A stretch of 64,000 nt of DNA from Acetobacter cibinongensis (GTDB lineage: Bacteria > Pseudomonadota > Alphaproteobacteria > Acetobacterales > Acetobacteraceae). Made by a program: the position numbers and the translations under genes. Positions 1 through 7,941 of this stretch are shown here, one piece after another. Location of the stretch: positions 296,010 to 360,009 of the forward strand of contig NZ_BAMV01000017.1 of the NCBI RefSeq assembly GCF_000963925.1. The letters are read 5' to 3'. How positions within the stretch are numbered: position 1 is the first letter of the stretch; every line of letters starts with the position of its first letter. Under the pieces are notes generated by a model, which was given only the letters and a program-made list of their open reading frames with translations, searched no databases and was not told where the DNA came from.

Positions 1-629
1 GTAATGGTGTCTGCCAGTTCACTTTGAATACGGCTTTGCGTTGCTGATAGACGGTCAGACAAAGTAGCGCATCGTGCTTTTATGGCGCCCGCTATAACGA
101 TGCAGAGTAAAAGGGCAACAGCAAGAGTGATGGCGCAGTGAAAAGAAAAAATTGCAGTGATAGCAATGAAGAAAATACCACACACACATGCTCTTATGAA
201 GGGAATCAGCACATCTGTGTAATATTGTCCCGCAGTATCGGTGTCGGTGACAAAGCGGGCCAGGAGGTCCCCACCACGCTGCGCATGTAAAATGGCGGGT
301 GCCTGCGGAGCAATACGGCCATAACAGGCAACCCGCAACTGGCCTATGATGCGCAATGCACCATCATGCGTAACAAGCCGCTCCCCATACCGGGCAAGAA
401 TACGCATCATGGCAAAGAAGCGTACGCCCGTTGCAGGCAGCACCATGTTAAAGGCTTGCTGTGCAGCCAGACCGGCCAGACCTGCACAGGCCGCACCCGC
501 CAAGAGCCAGCCTGATAAAAACAGAAGGCCAAAATTGGCTAAAGCTGCAAGACAAGCCAGAATGGCACCAAAGGCAAGCTGCCGTTGTGCTGCGCGGGAT
601 AACGTAAAAAAGGCGCGGAACAGGGTCAT
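1..629 (-). CDS. cydC: CydC, ABC exporter subunit (5' part only)
   Basis: Second half of the heterodimeric CydDC ABC exporter, which moves thiols (cysteine/glutathione) to the periplasm and is needed to assemble cytochrome bd oxidase. The first 209 codons are present; the rest lies beyond the left edge, so the ATPase domain is not seen. The visible part reads as a membrane domain with hydrophobic stretches near the N-terminus and the segment GGDLLARFVTDTD, typical of type I ABC exporter permeases. The ATG overlaps the cydD stop codon by four bases (ATGA), so the two are translationally coupled. An AAAGGG motif a few bases upstream serves as ribosome binding site. The assignment rests mainly on the cydD neighbour. 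Confidence 0.85.
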   Translation of the reverse strand, partial: MTLFRAFFTLSRAAQRQLAFGAILACLAALANFGLLFLSGWLLAGAACAGLAGLAAQQAFNMVLPATGVRFFAMMRILARYGERLVTHDGALRIIGQLRVACYGRIAPQAPAILHAQRGGDLLARFVTDTDTAGQYYTDVLIPFIRACVCGIFFIAITAIFSFHCAITLAVALLLCIVIAGAIKARCATLSDRLSATQSRIQSELADTI

Positions 630-2338
630 GCTACAGCCCTTTCACGGAAAGACGTGACATGGCCTTGTGAAACATACAGCACCTGATCGGCATGGCTGAT
701 AAGAGTGTCCTGATGTGTGGCTGCAATAACAATGCAGTCACGGGCACAACGGCTCAGGGTTTGCGTAATGCTGGCAGTGCTTTCGCTATTCAGGTGCGCT
801 GTCGGTTCATCCACGCACAATATATCTGGTTTTCCTAAAAGAGCGCGTGCCAGAGCTAATCTTTTTAGTTGTCCGCCAGAAAGGGAGGAGCCCCGTTCCC
901 CCACCTGAGTCTCAAACCCATGCGGGAGGGACTGGATGAAGGGCAGAATATCAGCTTGCTCGGCTACGTGGTGCAGATCCGCCAAGGACGCATGGGGCGC
1001 AGCAAGACGAAGGTTTTCCGCAATTGTGCCAAAAACAAGGAGGGGGCGTTGTGGCACCCACGCCATACGACAATTCTGTAACGCGATGCTCTGGCCATTC
1101 TGGTCAAAAGCTGCGCAGGTATCAGAAGATAGTGGCAGAAAGCCGAGAACGGCCCGGAGCAGAGTGGTTTTTCCTGCGCCACTTTCCCCCACCAACACTG
1201 AAAGTTGGCCTTTGTAGAAGGTTGCCGTTACACAGTTGATCTGCTCTGTTTTGCCAGTCGCATATCCGGCAGATAGCATATGACAGGAGAGCGCCTCTAC
1301 GCTGCCTGCGTGTTTGGGCTGTTCAGTGCCATAACGTGCTGCGGCATAGGCAGGAAGGGTGAACAGATCAGCTAAACGTTTTGCCGCAGCATTGGCATTT
1401 TGCCTTGCATGGTAGCTGGCAGAAAATGCGCGCAATGGCATAAAATACTCTGGTGCCAGCAACAGAACCAGAAAAGCAGACCGAAAATCTGCTGTGCCAG
1501 ACAGCAGGCGTGCGCCAAAAATGACAGCGACTAAGGCAATGGAGAGGCTGGCAAAAAACTCCAGCACAGCAGAGGTCAGAAACGCAATACGCATGACCGA
1601 GAGCGTTGCCAGCCGGTGTGCCTCGGTTTGGGCTGTCATGGCTTTTATGCTGTTCTGAGTTTGTGCAAATAGCCTGACGGTGCGCAAACCTTTCAGATAG
1701 TCCATGAAGCTGGACCCCATAAGCACCAGTTGCACCCATTGGCGGTCCATAACGCTTTGTGCGCTATACCCCACCAGAGCCATAAAAAGCGGTACCAAGG
1801 GGCCCGTGCAGGCCAGAACCACAAAACTCCACCCATCCAGCGCAAAAACACGTGCCAGAATAAAGAGGGGTAAAACCACCATCATGGCAGCCCGTGGAAT
1901 ATATTGGGCAAAATAGGGCTCAAGAGCCGTAGTGGCCTCCGTCAGGGTGGTAACAAGTTGCCCTGTGGGTTGGGTGGCGGACCCAACAGGCCCAGCGCGG
2001 AAAAGGTGCTTTAGCCCATCTTGTTGAACAGAAGCGCTAATGCGCAGCCCAGCTTCTGTGCCAGCCATGTCCGCCAGCCATTGCAGAACCAGAAATCCTG
2101 CACTGAAAGCAATTACTTTTAAAAAATCGCTTTCAACTGAGGTGAGTGGTTGACCCTGAAAAGTGAGGTCATCGACAAGGTGGGCCAGTAATGAAAGCTG
2201 CCATACAAACAGAATGGCCGCGCCACTCCCTAAAGCGACCGATGCACCAAGCAGACCTCTGGCCCGACGGGTGAGCCCCGAAAGCTGCCACTGTGTTTGA
2301 GACTGTGAGGACTGCATGGAATGCGCCTGACCCTGCAT
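626..2338 (-). CDS. cydD: CydD, ABC exporter subunit for cytochrome bd assembly
   Basis: First half of the CydDC thiol exporter in the inner membrane, required for maturation of the bd-type quinol oxidase. 570 aa, normal for the family. An N-terminal six-helix membrane domain (about residues 20-310) is followed by an ATPase domain with Walker A GESGAGKTT, signature LSGGQ and Walker B ILCVDEPT. It is the first gene of a cydDC operon and overlaps cydC by four bases. A sigma-70-like promoter lies 50-80 bases upstream. An in-frame ATG at codon 8 is an alternative start; neither start has a strong Shine-Dalgarno. The cydAB structural genes are not in this window. Confidence 0.9.
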   Translation of the reverse strand: MQGQAHSMQSSQSQTQWQLSGLTRRARGLLGASVALGSGAAILFVWQLSLLAHLVDDLTFQGQPLTSVESDFLKVIAFSAGFLVLQWLADMAGTEAGLRISASVQQDGLKHLFRAGPVGSATQPTGQLVTTLTEATTALEPYFAQYIPRAAMMVVLPLFILARVFALDGWSFVVLACTGPLVPLFMALVGYSAQSVMDRQWVQLVLMGSSFMDYLKGLRTVRLFAQTQNSIKAMTAQTEAHRLATLSVMRIAFLTSAVLEFFASLSIALVAVIFGARLLSGTADFRSAFLVLLLAPEYFMPLRAFSASYHARQNANAAAKRLADLFTLPAYAAARYGTEQPKHAGSVEALSCHMLSAGYATGKTEQINCVTATFYKGQLSVLVGESGAGKTTLLRAVLGFLPLSSDTCAAFDQNGQSIALQNCRMAWVPQRPLLVFGTIAENLRLAAPHASLADLHHVAEQADILPFIQSLPHGFETQVGERGSSLSGGQLKRLALARALLGKPDILCVDEPTAHLNSESTASITQTLSRCARDCIVIAATHQDTLISHADQVLYVSQGHVTSFRERAVA

Positions 2339-2388
2339 AAAGCGCTGGAAAGCATCACAACACTTTATTGAAAAAATAAAGTATGGAA

Positions 2389-2417
2389 AAAATATTCATA
2401 AAAACATTAAGTGTCAA
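2389..2417 (-). promoter_or_regulatory. sigma-70-like promoter for cydDC
   Basis: On the minus strand a perfect -35 hexamer TTGACA (2412-2417) is followed after exactly 17 bases by TATTTT (2389-2394), four of six matches to the -10 consensus. It lies in the AT-rich 250-base gap upstream of cydD, about 50 bases before the start codon. No convincing FNR box was found beside it. Confidence 0.5.
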
Positions 2418-2523
2418 GCAATCTGATGGCTTTAGATCAACTTTAAGAGATCTTCAAATGTCGGGATATGGAAAGGAAAACTCAAAAAAATGATTAAAAA
2501 CAATGTTTTGACGTTTATTTCGA

Positions 2524-2552
2524 CAAAAAGAAAGGCAGCTATGATGCTGCCT
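2524..2552 (-). terminator. Rho-independent terminator of the blh-tauE operon
   Basis: Perfect 7-bp inverted repeat (AGGCAGC / GCTGCCT, 2533-2552, 6-base loop). Read on the minus strand it is followed by a T-rich run (TTCTTTTTG). It stands 38 bases downstream of the exporter gene that ends at 2590. Confidence 0.75.
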
Positions 2553-2589
2553 AACACTTTCATATAAATATTAAATATTGGTATTGGTT

Positions 2590-3366
2590 TTAGCGGAGAC
2601 TCTGCCAGATCATGTAGCCAGCAACGCAGAAGATGACTGTCGCAAAAAAGAGGATCAGGGTGCCTTTGGAGCGGGCCATGCGCCGAGCAACCTGTGTGCC
2701 CAAGACGCTACCAATGGCTCCCCCAAAAATGAACAGGGCGGCAAGCTGCCAGTCTATGTAGCCGGAAATCATGTAACTGAGGGCTGTGCTGAAACCAAAA
2801 GCTGAGACAGCCACAAGAGAAGTGCCAACAGCATTCAGTATGGGCATGCCGGTTGAGGCAATGAGCCCCGGCACAATGAGAAAACCGCCGCCGATACCAA
2901 AGAAGCCGGAGAGCAGGCCGGTGCCAAGGCCAAACCCGGCCACTTTTCCAGCATTGTTGCGGTTACAACTGGCGCCAGGGCAGCCCTCATTGCGGCGGCC
3001 ACGGATCATGATGATGGCAACACCAATCATGAGAATGGCGAAGCAGAGGAGGAGGTGTTTGCCGTCAACAGCCTTACCCGCAGTGGCGCCAAGGAAGGCC
3101 CCGACAATGCCGCAGGAGGCATAGATTGCCGCGCAGCGCCATTTGACTGTGTGGGCGCGTGCGTGTTGCGCCAGCCCCACCAAAGCGTTGACCGCAACGG
3201 CTAGAGCGCTTGTGCCTAGCGCAACATGAGGGTTGGTCACACCCACCAGATAAACCATGAGGGGCACAGCAAGAATGGAGCCACCCCCACCAATCAGCCC
3301 CAAGGTAAAGCCCACTAACATGCCGGAAAATATTTCTAGAACAGTATGAAGAAGAGACGCTGACAT
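2590..3366 (-). CDS. TauE/SafE family sulfite/anion exporter
   Basis: Predicted inner-membrane permease of the TauE/SafE (DUF81) family, which exports sulfite, sulfoacetate or related sulfur anions. 258 aa with about eight hydrophobic segments and the family's duplicated glycine-rich motifs (LGLIGGGGS near the N-terminus, GFFGIGGGF in the second half). It follows the metallo-hydrolase gene by 39 bases on the same strand and is closed by a hairpin terminator, so the two form one operon; with a persulfide-dioxygenase-like partner, sulfite is the likely substrate (inference). A hydrophilic loop between the halves carries two closely spaced cysteines (GCPGASC), a possible thiol-reactive site. Confidence 0.85.
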   Translation of the reverse strand: MSASLLHTVLEIFSGMLVGFTLGLIGGGGSILAVPLMVYLVGVTNPHVALGTSALAVAVNALVGLAQHARAHTVKWRCAAIYASCGIVGAFLGATAGKAVDGKHLLLCFAILMIGVAIIMIRGRRNEGCPGASCNRNNAGKVAGFGLGTGLLSGFFGIGGGFLIVPGLIASTGMPILNAVGTSLVAVSAFGFSTALSYMISGYIDWQLAALFIFGGAIGSVLGTQVARRMARSKGTLILFFATVIFCVAGYMIWQSLR

Positions 3367-3405
3367 GATGTGGGCCTAGTGTGGGTGGGAGTGGGGACGA
3401 GATAC

Positions 3406-4332
3406 TTAGAGTTTATTGATAGGAATTTTTATATAGCTTACGCCGTTCTCTTCTGGTTCGGGCATGTGGCCGCCCCGCATATTGATCTGCACGGATGGCA
3501 TGATCAGGTTGGGGAGAGAGAGCTTGGCATCTCGCGTTGTGCGCATTTGCACAAATTCGTCTTCCTGTGCGCCGTCATACACATGAATATTGCCTGCGCG
3601 TTCAGCGCCAACCGTTGTTTCCCACGCAAATGTATCGCGCCCCGGTGCCTTGTAATCGTGGCACAGGAAGAGGCGTGTCTGGTCAGGAAGGCTGAGAAGG
3701 CGGCGAATGGAGCGGAACAGCATGCGGGCATCGCCGCCCGGAAAGTCTGCTCTGGCGGTGCCGTAATCGGGCATGAACAGGGTGTCACCAATAAAAGCGG
3801 CATCCCCGATAATAAAGGCCATGTCCGCAGGGGTGTGGCCCGGAACATGCAGGGCTATGGCATCCAGTGCACCAACCTTGAACTGGTCTCCATCACGGAA
3901 AAGATGGTCAAACTGTGAGCCATCGCGTGCAAAGGGGGTGCCAGCGTTGAAGATTTTGCCAAAGACCTCCTGAACGCGCACAATATCCGCACCGATGCCG
4001 AGTTTGCCGCCCAGTTGTTCCTGTAACCAAGGGGCGGCGGACAGGTGGTCAGCGTGGGCATGGGTTTCAAGTTGCCAGGCAACGCTCAGCCCTTCGGCTT
4101 TGACATAGGCGACAATCTGCTCGGCAGAAGTATGCTTGGTGCGGCCTGATGCCGCCTCATAGTCCAGCACGCTGTCGATAATGACGGCTGTTTTGGTGCT
4201 GGGGTCATGGACGACATGGCTGGCGGTGAAGGTGGTTTCGTCAAAAAAAGTTTTGACTACAGGTTTGAGGCCGGGCTCGCGTTCGGCTTTCAGAATTTGA
4301 GCTGTTGCCGTGGCCAGAGGCGAATCCGTCAT
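3406..4332 (-). CDS. blh: MBL-fold hydrolase, Blh/persulfide dioxygenase-like
   Basis: Metallo-beta-lactamase-fold enzyme of the ETHE1/Blh type; family members oxidise glutathione persulfide to sulfite using one iron. 308 aa. Metal ligands are visible: THAHADHL in the first half, HVPGHTPAD, the aspartate of GDTLF and the histidine of CHDY. There is no fused rhodanese domain. The frame opens with a GTG at 4341, but the ATG at 4332 is preferred because AAGGG lies six to eight bases before it. It is first in an operon with a TauE exporter and divergent from a peroxiredoxin-ArsR pair; together these resemble BigR-type hydrogen sulfide detoxification loci known in Xylella and Agrobacterium. Confidence 0.85.
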   Translation of the reverse strand: MTDSPLATATAQILKAEREPGLKPVVKTFFDETTFTASHVVHDPSTKTAVIIDSVLDYEAASGRTKHTSAEQIVAYVKAEGLSVAWQLETHAHADHLSAAPWLQEQLGGKLGIGADIVRVQEVFGKIFNAGTPFARDGSQFDHLFRDGDQFKVGALDAIALHVPGHTPADMAFIIGDAAFIGDTLFMPDYGTARADFPGGDARMLFRSIRRLLSLPDQTRLFLCHDYKAPGRDTFAWETTVGAERAGNIHVYDGAQEDEFVQMRTTRDAKLSLPNLIMPSVQINMRGGHMPEPEENGVSYIKIPINKL

Positions 4333-4355
4333 CTTTGGCACCCTTACAGTTTAAG

Positions 4356-4391
4356 ATTTAATATAAATGTGTATATCATATTTCATTAAAT
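4356..4391. promoter_or_regulatory. AT-rich inverted repeats, candidate ArsR operator
   Basis: The 106-base gap between the divergent blh and peroxiredoxin genes holds nested inverted repeats: ATTTAAT (4356-4362) against ATTAAAT (4385-4391), and AATAT (4360-4364) against ATATT (4378-4382). A TATATT that could serve as the blh -10 element lies inside. AT-rich imperfect palindromes at this place are usual for ArsR/BigR-type repressors. The two repeats do not share one centre, so the exact site is unsure. Confidence 0.35.
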
Positions 4392-4438
4392 ACGAAACCA
4401 TCTTGCGTCAAGCACGCCAATCCGCTTAAGAACGCTTT

Positions 4439-5098
4439 ATGAGCGACAGTAATTTGGACTCCTGCCCCCTTTATCACTCGCGGGCCATTCTGCAGATTGG
4501 TGACTCCGCGCCAGATTTTATGGCACGCACCACACATGGTGACCTGACTTTCAGTGCTTTACAGGGGCACTGGGTTCTGCTGTTTGCGCATCCGGCTGAT
4601 TTTACACCGGTCTGCACAAGTGAGTTCATAGCCCTTGCGCGTGCTGAGCCGCAGTTCAGAGCTTTGAATTGCGCTCTTGTCGGGGTGTCTGTTGATAGTC
4701 TGCCGTCTCATCTGGCGTGGGTGGAAGCTATCCGGACACAGTTTGGTGTGACCATTCCCTTCCCGATTGTGGAAGACCCTTCCATGTCTATTGCCCGTGC
4801 TTACGGTATGCTGGACATGACGGCCCAAAGCAGCGTGACGGTACGTGCTGTGTATGTCATTGACCCTGACGGCATTGTGCAGGCCATTAGCTGGTACCCC
4901 CCAACCGTTGGACGCTCCGTGCAGGAGTTGTTGCGTCTGGTTCAGGCTCTTCAGCGCGTGGCGCAGGATGGGGTCATGACTCCTGAAGGCTGGCAGGTGG
5001 GACAACCCGTTATAGCCCCCATTCAACAGACACAGCAGGCCGTGGCAGCCGCTGGTCCTGCATGGTTTATGGATTTGTCACAGGGGTCTAAGGCATGA
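4439..5098 (+). CDS. 1-Cys peroxiredoxin (Prx6 type)
   Basis: Cytoplasmic thiol peroxidase reducing hydrogen peroxide, organic peroxides or peroxynitrite. 219 aa. The peroxidatic cysteine is Cys59 in HPADFTPVCTSE, the signature of the Prx6/1-Cys group, with the C-terminal extension typical of that group. No resolving cysteine is placed as in 2-Cys enzymes. The stop overlaps the start of the ArsR gene by four bases (ATGA), so the two are co-translated. The shared divergent promoter region with the sulfur hydrolase suggests a common response to sulfide or peroxide stress (inference). Confidence 0.85.
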   Translation: MSDSNLDSCPLYHSRAILQIGDSAPDFMARTTHGDLTFSALQGHWVLLFAHPADFTPVCTSEFIALARAEPQFRALNCALVGVSVDSLPSHLAWVEAIRTQFGVTIPFPIVEDPSMSIARAYGMLDMTAQSSVTVRAVYVIDPDGIVQAISWYPPTVGRSVQELLRLVQALQRVAQDGVMTPEGWQVGQPVIAPIQQTQQAVAAAGPAWFMDLSQGSKA

Positions 5099-5517
5099 CC
5101 CCGCTTTCACTTGAGGAAGCAAAACAGCTTGTTGAGCGCCTGAAGCTTTTTGCGCAGCCACAGCGTTTGATTATTGTGGATGCCCTGTTGCGTGGACCGC
5201 TTGCCGTGAGTGAGCTGGAAGCCAAAACCGGCATTGGCCAGCCAACACTCAGCCAGCAGCTTGGCACATTACGCCGCGCTGACATTATTGCGCCACGGCG
5301 CGAATCTCGCGCCATTTATTATAGCCTGACAAATGAAGAAGAGGTCTTGCGCGCCCGCGCTTTGATCGGTCTTTTACGTGAGGACAAGGCCGCTATTCCG
5401 TTAGCGCAGCGCATGGCCGAACAACGGGCGGCTGTTTCGTCCCCCTCTAAAAAACAGGTTGAGAGTGGGGCGCAGTTTGCCTTTATTCGCCGACCCCCAC
5501 AGGCTAGCGAAGCCTGA
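5095..5517 (+). CDS. ArsR/SmtB-family repressor without cysteines
   Basis: Winged helix-turn-helix repressor of the ArsR family, 140 aa. The DNA-binding part is clear: LFAQPQRLIIVDAL, then the recognition helix region GIGQPTLSQQLGTLRRADII, then the wing with SRAIYYSL. The protein has no cysteine and no histidine, so it can use neither the thiolate metal sites of ArsR/SmtB nor the two-cysteine persulfide switch of BigR/SqrR. It has a C-terminal tail of about 40 residues after the winged helix. It overlaps the peroxiredoxin gene by four bases and is the obvious candidate regulator of the divergent operons. The sensing mode is unknown. Confidence 0.85.
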   Translation: MTPLSLEEAKQLVERLKLFAQPQRLIIVDALLRGPLAVSELEAKTGIGQPTLSQQLGTLRRADIIAPRRESRAIYYSLTNEEEVLRARALIGLLREDKAAIPLAQRMAEQRAAVSSPSKKQVESGAQFAFIRRPPQASEA

Positions 5518-5752
5518 GAGAGGCACGCTGGTGCAGGCCTGGAACACCAGCCGTAAAACTCCCAGCACCCTAAAGAATTCTACAGTATGCCATTGGAAAT
5601 ATGGCACCACTATGCTGCCTTTGTTTGTAAAATTTTTTCGTTCTGCAAAATAATATTTCCTGCCCATGCAGGGCTAGACCCGCTGCACGAGACGGTGTTT
5701 GGTAGTGTGACAACATGAACACCCCTTAAAACGGTGAGGAGCAGACACACGC

Positions 5753-7399
5753 ATGGCAAACATCAGCCCATTGGCAGGACATAAGCTACCCGCAGCAGAT
5801 CTGGCCGATATTCCCGCTCTTCTGTCAGCGTATTATGACCGCAAACCGGACCCTGCCATTGCAACCCAGCGTGTGGCGTTTGGAACATCGGGTCACCGTG
5901 GTTCACCGTTGCATACCAGCTTTAATGAAAACCATATTCTGGCAATCTGTGAGGCTATTGCCCGCTACCGCAAGGCGGAAGGCATTGATGGCCCGCTTTT
6001 TCTGGGCATAGATAGCCATGCCGTATCAGCGCCTGCTCAGCGGAGCGCGCTGGAGGTTCTGGCGGCGCACGGCATTTCTGTGCACATTGACCAGGCAGAC
6101 GGTTACACCCCAACGCCTGTGATCTCTCATGCTATTCTGACGTATAATAAAGGCCGTACCACGGGTCTTGCTGATGGTATTGTGGTCACACCCTCTCACA
6201 ATCCACCCATTGATGGCGGGTTTAAATACAATCCGTCCCATGGTGGCCCGGCCGATACAGCTATTACAAAAGCCATTCAGGACATGGCGAACGGATTTCT
6301 GGCTGATGGGCTGAAAGACGTAAAACGCCTGAGTTATGAAGAGGCGATCAAACAGCCCTGCATTACCAAATATGACTTTGTGACGCCGTATGTGGCGGAC
6401 CTTGAGTCTGTTATTGATATGGCCGCTATTCGGGACGCAAAAGTCCGGATTGGCATTGATCCGCTCGGTGGTGCCGCAGTGGATTACTGGCAGCGGATTG
6501 TTGACCATTATGGTCTGAACGCCACCATTGTCAGCAATGAAGTTGATCCGCAGTTTGGCTTTATGACGGCTGACTGGGATGGCCAGATCCGTATGGATTG
6601 CTCTTCCCCCTATGCCATGGCGCGGCTGATTAATCTGGGTTCAGAATTTAATGTCGCTTTTGCGAATGACACGGATGCAGACCGTCATGGCATTGTGGCG
6701 CAACCTGATGGGCTGTTGAACCCTAACCATTATCTGGCTGTTGCAATTTCCTACCTGTACCAGAATCGCCCGCAGTGGAGCAAAGATCTGGGGATTGGCA
6801 AAACACTGGTGAGCAGCAGCCTGATAGACCGTGTTGCGGCAGAGCTGGGCCGTAAACTGGTTGAGGTTCCGGTTGGGCTGAAGTGGTTTGTGCCCGGCCT
6901 TATGGATGGATCACTGGGTTTTGGCGGTGAGGAAAGTGCAGGGGCCACCTTCTTGCGGCGTGATGGCACGGTTTGGACAACAGATAAGGACGGCTTGATC
7001 CTGAGTCTTCTTGCTGCGGAAATTACAGCCAAAACAGGTAAAAACCCGAGCCAGCATTACCACGAGATCAGTGCGCGGTTGGGCACACCCTACTATCAGC
7101 GCATAGATGCTGCGGCTACGCCGGACCAGAAAGCAAAGCTTTCCAAGCTGTCTCCCGAGCAATATCCAGGGGATACGCTGGCGGGTGAGGCTATTACAGC
7201 CAAGCTGACCAAGGCTCCCGGCAATGGGGCAGCGATTGGTGGCCTGAAAGTGACCACACAAGATGGTTGGTTTGCGGCCCGTCCGTCCGGCACGGAAGAT
7301 GTGTACAAGATTTATGCGGAAAGCTTTAAAGGCCCTGAACATTTGAAAGAAATTCAGGAAGAGGCACAGGCAGTTATTAGCAAGGTTCTGTCTGCTTAA
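5753..7399 (+). CDS. pgm: Phosphoglucomutase, alpha-D-glucose specific
   Basis: Interconverts glucose 1-phosphate and glucose 6-phosphate, linking central carbon to UDP-glucose, exopolysaccharide and cellulose synthesis. 548 aa, full length. The phosphoserine is Ser148 in TPSHNPP; metal-binding DTDADRHG, sugar-binding FGGEESAG and phosphate-binding RPSGTED follow in order. The start has a good ribosome binding site (GTGAGGAG, about ten bases upstream). It stands alone between the ArsR gene and the split tRNA gene. No clear terminator was found; a weak GC-rich hairpin follows at about 7413-7440. Confidence 0.95.
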   Translation: MANISPLAGHKLPAADLADIPALLSAYYDRKPDPAIATQRVAFGTSGHRGSPLHTSFNENHILAICEAIARYRKAEGIDGPLFLGIDSHAVSAPAQRSALEVLAAHGISVHIDQADGYTPTPVISHAILTYNKGRTTGLADGIVVTPSHNPPIDGGFKYNPSHGGPADTAITKAIQDMANGFLADGLKDVKRLSYEEAIKQPCITKYDFVTPYVADLESVIDMAAIRDAKVRIGIDPLGGAAVDYWQRIVDHYGLNATIVSNEVDPQFGFMTADWDGQIRMDCSSPYAMARLINLGSEFNVAFANDTDADRHGIVAQPDGLLNPNHYLAVAISYLYQNRPQWSKDLGIGKTLVSSSLIDRVAAELGRKLVEVPVGLKWFVPGLMDGSLGFGGEESAGATFLRRDGTVWTTDKDGLILSLLAAEITAKTGKNPSQHYHEISARLGTPYYQRIDAAATPDQKAKLSKLSPEQYPGDTLAGEAITAKLTKAPGNGAAIGGLKVTTQDGWFAARPSGTEDVYKIYAESFKGPEHLKEIQEEAQAVISKVLSA

Positions 7400-7580
7400 G
7401 CTCGTAAATTTGCGCCCTCACGGCTTTTGCTGTGGGGGTACGCAACTAAGAGAAAAATTATGAATACCTGGCCCCCGTTACAAAGGGCAGGGCGATTTTC
7501 TGAGAGTAGCACCGAAGCTTTACTTGGCTAAAAGCAGAACTCTCACAGTAAAAAATCATGTAATTTTTGGTGTGATGAGG

Positions 7581-7895
7581 TGGTGTCCGCGACGGGATTC
7601 GAACCCATGGCCCCAGGATTCATACCACTTCGGTTTTCACCGCCCCGCCTTTGCATATGCAAAAGCGTGTTCGTGGTCTGGACTGTCCCTTTGCCCTAGA
7701 CCGTATGGTCCTTAGGCATCGCCCATCCAGTCTCTACACCTTCCGGCCTTTTCAGGCGCGGCTTGGCTCGGGATTGGCACGACCCAAGAGGGTCAGAGCG
7801 TTCCCCGACTTTGAGCGAATACACCATGGGGTTTCCCGTCATGGCGCCCAATTACATTAGGAATCCTGTGCTCTATCCTGCTGAGCTACGCGGAC
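7581..7895 (-). tRNA. tRNA-Arg(CCU) interrupted by a group I intron
   Basis: The exons are 7859-7895 (5' half) and 7581-7620 (3' half). Joined, they fold as a full cloverleaf: acceptor GTCCGCG with CGCGGAC, D-arm GCTC/GAGC, anticodon stem CAGGA/TCCTG with loop TTCCTAA (anticodon CCT), T-arm with TTCGAAT, and an encoded CCA tail. The loop is split directly after the third anticodon base (position 36). This is the insertion point known for the group I intron in Agrobacterium tRNA-Arg(CCU). The tRNA decodes AGG and must be spliced to work. Confidence 0.95.
7621..7858 (-). ncRNA. Group I self-splicing intron (IC3-like), 238 nt
   Basis: The conserved core elements occur in order: P (7799-7820), Q with GAGCCAAGC (7760-7775), R with GTGTAGAGACT (7724-7742) and S with ACAGTCCAG (7675-7687). 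The internal guide GGG (7847-7849) pairs with the 5' exon CCU, giving the expected U.G wobble at the splice site. AUU just before it pairs with the 3' exon AAU (P10). CGCCATG and CATGGTG form P2 around a GGGAAA segment as in the Azoarcus tRNA-Ile intron. The intron ends in G, the omega-G. It contains no endonuclease gene. Confidence 0.93.
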
Positions 7896-7941
7896 ACACC
7901 GGCCCTGCTTATACCAGACAGGTCTGTCCCGGCAAGAGCGC

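Noticed and set aside
2400..2470. FNR-type site (TTGAT-N4-ATCAA) upstream of cydD
   Set aside because: Only one half-site is good; the partner is at the wrong spacing.
7413..7445. Terminator after pgm
   Set aside because: Only a 7-bp stem with a G.T pair and no T-run follows; too weak to call.
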